Below, one piece after another: positions 57,045 through 64,000 of a DNA stretch of 64,000 nucleotides (position 1 is its first letter; every line of letters begins with the position of its first letter). The stretch lies in NCBI GenBank assembly GCA_946811695.1, contig OX328132.1, positions 100,992,935-101,056,934 on the forward strand. The letters run 5' to 3'. The notes under the pieces are model-generated. The model was not told the DNA's origin. It did no database searches and saw only the letters and a list, made by a program, of their open reading frames with translations. Both the position numbers and the translations under genes were made by a program. Source of the stretch: Gonocerus acuteangulatus (Eukaryota; Arthropoda; Insecta; Hemiptera; Coreidae).

Positions 57045-57059
57045 ATTTATCAATAAAAA

Positions 57060-58390
57060 AATTGGTCTAACACCAAATTCAAACATTTTGCACTTCCAAT
57101 GTCCTGAAAACTTCCACTGCACATCTATTTGGGTTTTCCAAAAGATTAGTGCCTTCCAAACCCCTAGCGATTTCCTTCTTACATCCTTACCCTTTTAAAA
57201 AATTGTTTCTTAATCTATTGTCATGGTGTTAAATTTTTTTGTTTCCCTTGTTTATTAAATTACATGGAAAGATGTTTATAACCTTCCAGCTAAATTTCTT
57301 ATAAATAATTTTAAAATATGAATACTAACACTTCTCTTATCGTAGTGTAACAGTTACACTTAGATTTATTTTTTCGGGGCTGATATACTTCTGGAAGATA
57401 GGCCTCTCAACTTCTCCATCATACCTCCAAAATTCAACCTAATCAAAGTTTTCTATGCTTATTAGGTGTATTTCTTTAATTAATCACTCATTTTCACTCC
57501 ACTAAAAAGTCGTTACTGACGAGCTGTGACTAGATCGGATCTGGACCAAGGCACTCACATCAGCTGAACCAAAAATCGGACTGGATTGGGAGAAATACAG
57601 GTACAATGTAGGTGCAGCCAAAATGTTCGCAATATATATTTTTTTAAAGAGCTGATGTTTCTACTAAGCCAAATCCCAACTATTCCTTGGCTTCATAATA
57701 TTATTTATTTGTTTATAAATCAGAGAAATATATTTATGCCATTGAGGATTACACATCCACATTCTATTGAAACATAATGACAACGGGTACCTGGTGATGA
57801 GACCTTCCCAATACCTGCATGTCCCTCCTGACGGCTACTAGCTAGCTGTCTTCCACGCTCACTCGACAATTGTCTTGTTTTTAGCCATTTCAAGGTTATT
57901 CAAAATTACAAAACTATCAATTTTGTGTTTCTTCAAATATTTAATGTTCCTCTCCCTCCAATATTTTAAACGGAATTATAGTTATCATACAATTATCAAT
58001 ACGTGCTTTAGAAAGACATCACATAGTAAATATTTTAACAATTAATAATACAAATTTTTCCTCTCAGTAAAAAAATGCCCTCTTTTTATATGAGTGGTGA
58101 TAATTAAAAAATATTTAACATCTTATCAAATTAAATTTTTGTATATTTATTTTTTTGAAAATTATTTTTCATACTTAATATTTTTAAGAACGTTATAATT
58201 CCTAACTCATTTATTTAGTTTCTCTCTATTGTTTACTAATTACCCAGTAACATTTTTTTAAATTAGAAATTATAATTATTACATCAGCAATAAGAAAAGA
58301 TTAATTCCAAATAATTTAAACTAAAATTATTAATTTTGTAAAATAAGTTATTTATTTATTTTTTTTTTTTTTTAGTTTTGTGTTGTCGTA
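57060..58390. other. Unassigned A+T-rich DNA
   Basis: No gene is supported. TGTGACTAGATCGGATCTGG near 57527 echoes the GATC-rich repeat near 42650 in inverted orientation. A T run lies at about 58360-58374. Confidence 0.4.
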
Positions 58391-58394
58391 TTAG

Positions 58395-58431
<37 letters not shown>

Positions 58432-58507
58432 TTAATTAGTGCAAAAACCTTTACACGTAACACCTTTGATACTACTAAAATAAAAACTTATATCCCAGGA
58501 AACTGCA

Positions 58508-58864
58508 ATGCTTCCTCAGCAAATTACATTGTTTACACTTCCAAAAAAGCCTAATGTCTTTGTCGAAATCCTAGAATGTTCTACAATATTAATTCCTGGA
58601 GATGCCGAAGGACTGGGCTGCGATGTATCATCATCTTTCGAGAAGTCTCAAACACGTCTACTAAGAAATCTCACTAATAGTCTAAAAGAACTGGAGAAGC
58701 CCACCGTCCTTTTTTTTTTTTTTAATTTAATTTTCGAGGTTTGTAACAACGGTGATTTGCTCTTTTTAAAATACGACAAATATAGATTTATACAAAAATA
58801 CAAACTTATAGAACTAAATACTACAAAAGAAAAGAAGCCACCGTTCTTATACGATAAAGGGTAA
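58508..58864 (+). other. Unassigned open frame
   Basis: A 118-codon frame starting MLPQQITLFTLPKKPNVFVE. No domain is recognised and a Phe run is encoded by a T tract near 58710. It is followed in another frame by repeated GGAGAAGCC words (58874, 58921, 58955). It may be transposon-derived; there is no support for a host gene. Confidence 0.2.
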
Positions 58865-59659
58865 GGTGGCTACTGGAGAAGCCTACCATCAGTCAGTCAC
58901 GGCCCTGTGCTGCCTGCTAGAGAAGCCCCCAGTCACGACTCCCAACTGGCTGCTGGAGAACCTCACTATCCAGAAAGGGTTAATACGTTTACTGAATATA
59001 TTACAATGCAATAATGTCGGGCTGTTCTCCTCAAGGGAGCGCATCGTGGCCGTACAAACTATTGTGTTGCCCGTTGCTGTCTCTCTTCAGAGTGTTACTA
59101 CCTTCACGTTTACTGAAACTAAATACATAATATAATCCGGGTGAGTGGTATTGTACAACACGGTAAAATTTTACACTAAACATATCAATCATTCCATGAA
59201 TCAGAATATTAGAGGGAGGTAGCAAGATAAAGGGCATAGGAAACTGTGTTGCAAACACAAGAGATCGGAGAGACAACAGAGCCTCTATCGTGGCTTCACC
59301 TGGGCTAGGTTCAATATCATTAAAAATTTTCATTTAGAGATTTTCTTCTCTGCCAATGCTCCGTCTGCTCTGGGCTCAATTTACTACACAGAATCATCTA
59401 TGTTTATGCTTCCCCTCAGCTCAATTTATGGCCTGCCTGAATCTCCCGTACAGAGGTGCCGCACTACCTGAAAAAGGCTAAAACTAACTACCCACTGAGA
59501 AGTTACGAACTTCTCAGGGACCCGTTAGATGAAACAGAAGTCGGACCAAAATAATTCCATTGGTGATTGTGGAGGGGGGGGGGACATCTTAGGTGAATAG
59601 AAGGAATTATTATTTTATATATAAATATATATTGTATACATCCTAAGTTGAAGACTAAG

Positions 59660-59935
59660 ATGTTGTGGGTAGTTTGTAACAGCTTTATTCAGTCCTCATA
59701 CAATTTATTATAGTTACACTTGGTGCAGCATGTTACACACTAGGTTATTTAAATTTTGGTACAGAAACGTTCCGGATATAAGCCATTTTACAGATTGAAA
59801 ATGACTTATAGCCGAAACATTTCTGTAACAAAATTTAAATAACCTAGTTTGAGACATGCTGCACCATATAAAACTTGAAAATGAAATATATGACGTCTGA
59901 ATAAAGCTGTTACCAACTACCTACACACACACACA
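59660..59935. repeat. Inverted pair of degraded Penelope-type ends
   Basis: 59664-59790 and 59797-59930 are inverted copies sharing GCTGTTA..AACTACC, CATG.TGCACCA and AAATTTAAATAACCTAGT. Each carries a hammerhead-like trace: TTGAAAATGACTTATAGCC then GAAAC on the plus strand, and CTGTAAAATGGCTTATATCC then GGAAC on the minus strand. Both depart from CTGANGA. Confidence 0.55.
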
Positions 59936-59940
59936 CATAC

Positions 59941-59996
<56 letters not shown>

Positions 59997-60000
59997 TCTC
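59936..60000 (+). repeat. (CA)n/(TA)n microsatellite
   Basis: CACA, CATA and (TA)n repeats adjoining the Penelope-type inverted pair. Confidence 0.9.
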
Positions 60001-60110
60001 CCCAAAATGAACTATATATACTAAGACTTACCTATATTTAGGAACTAAAATTGTTCTTAATGAATGGAGAGAAATGAATGAAATTTATATTTAAAAATGA
60101 AATCAAATGA

Positions 60111-60116
60111 TTTATT
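60111..60116 (-). terminator. Probable poly-A signal of RPL10A
   Basis: AATAAA on the minus strand, about 20 bases after the RPL10A stop codon. The position is early but plausible for a short ribosomal-protein 3' UTR. Confidence 0.45.
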
Positions 60117-60136
60117 TAAAATTACATCAGAAGGTA

Positions 60137-60307
60137 TTAGTACAATCTTTGAGGAGGACCCATTGTTGATTTAACATGGAGTGACCTGACGTTCTGCCAG
60201 TGTTTCTTCAACAAAGATACCAAGAAGTTCACAGCAAGATGAACATTTTGTACTAATTCATCAGAAGACATGCCAACATGACCAACTGCTACAGACAAAC
60301 ACAGGAC
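60137..60307 (-). CDS. RPL10A: Ribosomal protein L10a (uL1), last exon
   Basis: The 171-nt exon encodes [40 protein letters not shown] and [16 protein letters not shown], then a stop, the characteristic C-terminus of eukaryotic L10a. The protein sits in the L1 stalk of the 60S subunit and contacts E-site tRNA. The acceptor AG is at 60309-60308, in phase 0 with the donor at 62141. The exon is intact. The intron between the two exons holds a Tc1 relic. Insect-type features ([17 protein letters not shown]) support an arthropod source. Confidence 0.95.
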   Translation of the reverse strand, partial: VLCLSVAVGHVGMSSDELVQNVHLAVNFLVSLLKKHWQNVRSLHVKSTMGPPQRLY

Positions 60308-60795
60308 CTAGACAAATAAAAAAGTTATTACTACCTAGAATGCCAACTGACAGAAGTTCCAAATAACAAGTGCTATTCTAGTTTTTTTTTTTTTTTTTTA
60401 CATTATTTATGTCATTTGACTTTGAAGTTAATGAAAACATGTAAAAAAAAAAAAAAACACATTCAAAGTAATTATTAAAAATAAAATATGATCATTAGCT
60501 CTACATAAGCTATGGATATATAAAACATTTCAAAAGGGAAGATACCTTAACCCAGGGCTCTGGCAGTCTATGTTAATACATTATTCCTATTTTAGTGTTC
60601 TTGGAAATATTTTAGACCTAATATATGTAGTTTTTCCATTGTGCAAAAAAGAGGCATTGCACAAGATATTCGAAAAAAAATCGCACTTTTTGTTACACAA
60701 TTTAATGTATTTTAATAAACAAAAATTAAATATATCATTTATTTTCTTTTTAATTTATTTAGAGAAATACATACAAAAATCAAATTATTAACCAA

Positions 60796-61870
60796 AAGTC
60801 TCTGCACATAGGGAAATTATCAAAGATAAGGGGATTTATACAGATTGCCCCTAACATTCCTTAGCTAATCTTGACAACTCAGTGCTAATACTGTACCAGA
60901 CCAGTTATTGATTTTTTAAAAAATGAAATTTCGTATGAACAATTTATAAATTTGGGAAGACGGGGCCAGTTTTACAGAAAAATGGGGCAAACTGTCAATG
61001 AAGATTTTACTATGGCAAGGTTCATCCTAATAAGGCATGAAGAACTGGGTTCTGTTGAAAATAGGTAGCGAACTTGCCGCCATACCTAGAGAGCGAGGGA
61101 AATTGTAATAAGTGTAGGCAAACAACCACACACCAGTGATTTAAATTTAGCAGGAATGGTGGAGGTGTTTTCACAGACTATACGAAGGGTTCCGAAAAAT
61201 GCATGCTTTTCACCGGCTACTGAGACTTCAATTTGTTAAACAGCACATACATAAATCATTAATGTTCTGGAAATGTGTTCTATTTACGGAAATAAGAAAG
61301 TTTAACATTTGTGGGTCAGATGGAAGGGGAAGAAGTTGAAGAAAACAAAACAAAAAGAGCAATTTAGAAGGCACCTAATTGGGACAGTAGTATGGGGGTA
61401 GAGACGCCTTGCTCTAGGGGTGCATTGTGCTTCAGCAGCTGGGAACATACAATTTATAGATGGAGTAATAGATCAGCACATTTGTATAGACATTTTAAAA
61501 GCAAATTTGCAGGAAAGTTTATATCTAAAGAGTGTTTATTATCCAATAGGATAACGATTCCAAACATGCAGCATGAAGAGTTCAGGATTGGTGCTCTACA
61601 ATGCTCCACAGCAACTCAAAACACCTCCCCTGTCCCCTGAACTTAACCCAATAGAGCCTCTGTGGGATGACTTCGGATAGCAGAAAGCTTAATTTAAAAT
61701 AAAGAATAAAAACTCTACTCAAAGAAGAGTGGGGGGAAATTACCCCTGAAACAATAAAAAGAAAAACTAGTTTACTCTAAGTCAAATGTACAATGGAAAA
61801 AAATTGCTTAGGGGTGTGCAGAGACAAACGGCGCATCAACAAATCTGGGCCATTAGCGCCAGAGACTTCT
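60796..61870 (+). pseudogene. Dead Tc1-type transposon in RPL10A intron
   Basis: Terminal inverted repeats AGTCTCTGCACATAGGG (about 60797) and GGGGTGTGCAGAGAC (61811-61825, continued as GAGACTT at 61862) bound it. Inside, broken plus-strand frames read WKCVLFTEIRKFNICGSDG (first catalytic Asp replaced in the TE box), a QQDNDSKHAA-like block near 61545-61575 (read as SNRITIPNMQHEEF in the shifted frame), and PLSPELNPIEPLWDDFG near 61630-61675, the usual Tc1 C-terminal catalytic block. Numerous stops make it inactive. Confidence 0.75.
61826..61860 (-). mobile_element. SINE tail fragment in Tc1 terminus
   Basis: ACGGCGCATCAACAAATCTG and CATTAGCGCC match the SINE tail at 39541 and 11493. AGAGAC on both sides (61820-61825, 61861-61866) could be a short duplication. 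It splits the Tc1 right terminal repeat. The expected T run is missing here. Confidence 0.6.
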
Positions 61871-62140
61871 GTTGTTAGTAAGTATATATTGATTCAAGAT
61901 ATCATTATGAGCATATATTATGTTGTTTATAAGTAGTGAATGAATTACTTCTTTTTCCAATTAAACAACAGTTAAATGAAATAAATCAAAATCTTGTGAA
62001 AACTGGCAAACAAGAAAAACTCAAGTACAATATTTATCATAAAGTAGCCTTAGAATAATGATATCTAATATTACCAAAAATGATAACACCAATATTAAAA
62101 CTAAATTATTTAAAAATTGAACTATTATCATTATACTAAC

Positions 62141-62462
62141 TTTTTTCATCTGGAACTTAATGGTAGCTTTCACTTCATCAATCTTTTGCATCATAGATTC
62201 CTGATGTGATAATAGCCCAGGAAATTTACCAGCTTTATTGAGACCAGGACCCAACAACCTGGGAATCTGTTTAATGAGAGCTTCGCTGGCTAGAAATGCA
62301 TCATATTTCTTAGCTAACTTCTTAACAAGCTTCTTATTTTTGTTCAACTTCTTCAAAGCCTCAACATCCATAAATGGCACATTATTAGCCTTAGCCTCAT
62401 CACAATGTTGCTGGTCACCAAGAATACATACTTGCATTTTTGGACGAGGAATATGTTTGAGC
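62141..62462 (-). CDS. RPL10A: Ribosomal protein L10a (uL1), penultimate exon
   Basis: The 322-nt exon encodes (R)[80 protein letters not shown] and a stretch ending IKFQMKK. These are the central L1 RNA-binding parts of L10a, including [11 protein letters not shown]. The acceptor TTTTAG lies just before 62462; the first base completes an Arg codon begun upstream. The donor is GTTAGT. Exon boundaries coincide with the known exon 4 of vertebrate RPL10A. The upstream exons for the first ~75 residues were not found and should lie to the right of the window. Confidence 0.95.
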
Positions 62463-63429
62463 CTAAAATGAAATATGAATAATCATAATAAAATTAAATA
62501 TATTGAACACTAACCCTGACCCAACCCCACTATAATAAATAAATAAATGTTTTTTTCTTGTATCAGTTGGAATTAAAAAATATGTTACGAAGAGAATAAG
62601 AAAATATGGTAACTGAGTGATGCAAAGGGAAGTGGTCGAATATTAATACAATTTAAATTTAAAAAAAGAACAGTTGGGGCTTCCTCATTGGCAATTTTTT
62701 TTTCAATGAAAAAAAAAAAATAATATCATCTCACTCCTCAAACAAAAAGAGTTTAAATAGCTTGAAGAAGTTTATGATGACTCGCTAAGGTATGCCGATG
62801 TTATTGCCTTTAAACAAAAATCATGATGGCTTATATCATCAACCCAACGATAAGATATGATATGAATGATCCCCTCAGAGGCAGAAAGAGTCAATAGAAA
62901 AAATTAGAGCCTTCTGCTCAAATTCAGGAACAGAAATATGCTTTAGATCCACTCGACAAACCCATGTAATGTACTGTATAACATACAGTATTTTTTTTTG
63001 TACATGGCCACCGTGCATGCGCGAACGCCAGCGGACGCTTTTTTGTAACGTTTTTTTTTCACTTTAGCCATCGCTAAAGCATGACAAGTCATGAAGGACA
63101 AGTGATTTCCTACATTAACTAGGCGTGGATTCCAACAAACTCTGTATCCTTGCGGAATCAATCTTGATAGATTCCCGAGGGATACTGAGCTACCACATTT
63201 ACTAGAGCTAAACAGCTACTTACCAATCTTCCGGAATTTATTTCAATTTTTTTTTTGTTTTTTATTAAATTTATAAAAATTTATTTTCTTGGCAAAACTC
63301 CTAATTAATTTTAAAAAAAACATATTTTCACCAATAGAAATGAATTTTTGAAAGATTGATAAGTGTGCTGTGTTTTTAGCAACCCCCTATATTTGCGCAG
63401 CCCTCTTTGCTTTGTTTTAAATAAAGAAT
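62463..63429. other. Upstream intron of RPL10A, unassigned
   Basis: No exon for the L10a N-terminus could be found here. The minus-strand frame 63161-62943 has no recognised domain. A comparatively G+C-rich patch (GTGCATGCGCGAACGCCAGC, about 63012) stands out against the A+T-rich surroundings. Confidence 0.4.
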
Positions 63430-63639
63430 GGAGATCCGGTAGCCGTGAGGGTTAAGGCGTGAGCTCTTAACACTCCGTGCCAAAGGTCGTGGGTTCGATT
63501 CCCACTAGGGGTGGTGGCTTTTCTTTCGAAAAAAGAAAAGGCATCACCCCTATCCTGGCTAGAAAAGGGTGGTAACCTATAGATAACCCATCCTAAAATT
63601 CGTAGTTAATAATAAACGGACGTTAAAATTTAAATAAAT
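63430..63639 (+). mobile_element. tRNA-derived SINE, third family, with 11-bp duplication
   Basis: The head contains GGTAGCCGTGAGGGTTAAGG (A-box region) and GTGGGTTCGATTCCCACTAG (B box). The body has GCATCACCCC and CCTGGCTAGAAAAGGG, and the tail is an AAAT repeat. AAATAAAGAAT flanks it (63419-63429 and 63640-63650). Head and body differ from the 39541 and 44300 families. Confidence 0.88.
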
Positions 63640-63650
63640 AAATAAAGAAT

Positions 63651-64000
63651 TTCCATTCCTTCGAGATTATTTTTTTTGACATACAATGAATCAGAAAAAA
63701 AAAAATCATTTTCTGATGGAAACTTAAGCAATATCTCCATAACCTTACATGCTTAAGACATGAATGTTTAAGAAGGATGCTAAGAAGCAAGCGTAAGTAA
63801 TCAATATAAGATTATTCTATATCTGAACTGTTCTTTATCTAACTAAACCCAGCCTTTCTTTGTGTCAATTAGCGAATGATGTTCATTAAACTTTTTTATT
63901 GGCCAAAAAGTTTATGTTCAATAAAGTAATCTATAAGAAATTAGAACAAAAACTAGAAATTGCATCCTTCTCAAGGAGGCAATTCAACTGAACCAATAGT
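63651..64000. other. Nothing recognised
   Basis: A+T-rich DNA to the window edge with no supported gene. It is presumably still RPL10A intron. Confidence 0.35.

Larger units (their letters stand above)
60308..62140. other. Intron of RPL10A
   Basis: Bounded by donor GTTAGT (62140-62135, minus strand) and acceptor CTAG at 60311-60308. It contains A and T runs, a Tc1 relic at about 60796-61870 and a SINE tail. No host coding sequence is seen. Confidence 0.8.

Noticed and set aside
62943..63161. Possible N-terminal exon of RPL10A or a separate basic protein
   Set aside because: The reading does not match the L10a N-terminus, lacks fitting splice sites in phase with the exon at 62462, and shows no domain.
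63430..63505. Possible tRNA gene
   Set aside because: The sequence continues into a SINE body with an AAAT tail and is bounded by an 11-bp target duplication.

Overview
The window is animal nuclear DNA, A+T-rich and repeat-dominated, most likely from an arthropod and probably an insect. The evidence is two intron-containing minus-strand host genes whose proteins read as ordinary metazoan orthologues, and a transposon set typical of insects: Penelope-like elements (PLEs), RTE-type LINEs, an RNase H-bearing LINE, Tc1 and piggyBac relics, tRNA-derived SINEs and a Helentron-type non-autonomous family. There is no prokaryotic gene organisation. Species cannot be fixed from the sequence.

Host genes. 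(1) A GT49 glucuronyltransferase gene (B4GAT1-like) on the minus strand has four coding exons visible at 22474-22048, 16647-16149, 11800-11650 and 9983-9753. Splice phases agree at all three visible junctions. Its introns hold an RTE LINE, a piggyBac MITE, a probable solo LTR and a PLE relic. (2) The last two coding exons of ribosomal protein L10a (uL1) lie on the minus strand at 62462-62141 and 60307-60137, separated by an intron carrying a dead Tc1 element. Its upstream exons lie beyond the right edge.

Layout. 1-7.3 kb: Helentron-like copies, then a large palindrome centred on a frameshifted Penelope element. 7.3-22.5 kb: the glucuronyltransferase gene and its flank. 22.5-28.5 kb: a dense cluster of Helentron-like copies, a perfect hammerhead palindrome and a 5'-truncated RNase H LINE with a clean target-site duplication. 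28.6-31.9 kb: a 3.3-kb foldback element with about 0.6-0.7-kb inverted arms. 32.4-36.1 kb: an ORF-less PLE hairpin split by a Helentron-like insertion, followed by an RTE LINE. 36.5-49.3 kb: further Helentron-like copies, SINEs and LINE scraps. 49.3-53.6 kb: a second, different PLE inserted into a Helentron-like copy. 53.6-57.1 kb: a tandem array and an RTE LINE with a 14-bp duplication. 57.1-60 kb: mostly unassigned. 60-64 kb: RPL10A and SINEs.

The most notable signals are these. Hammerhead-ribozyme core signatures (CTGANGA, stem II, GAAA) recur with at least four different stem II sequences at PLE ends, often as head-to-head inverted pairs. One repeat family (here HINE-like) can be reconstructed end to end: a 5' TCCGACTCGCAGG start, a 13-bp subterminal inverted repeat, a (TA)n core and a 3' hairpin ending in CTAA. 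One copy has its empty site preserved in the opposite arm of the palindrome it entered. The nesting allows a relative chronology of insertions. All assignments are by eye; no database search was possible.
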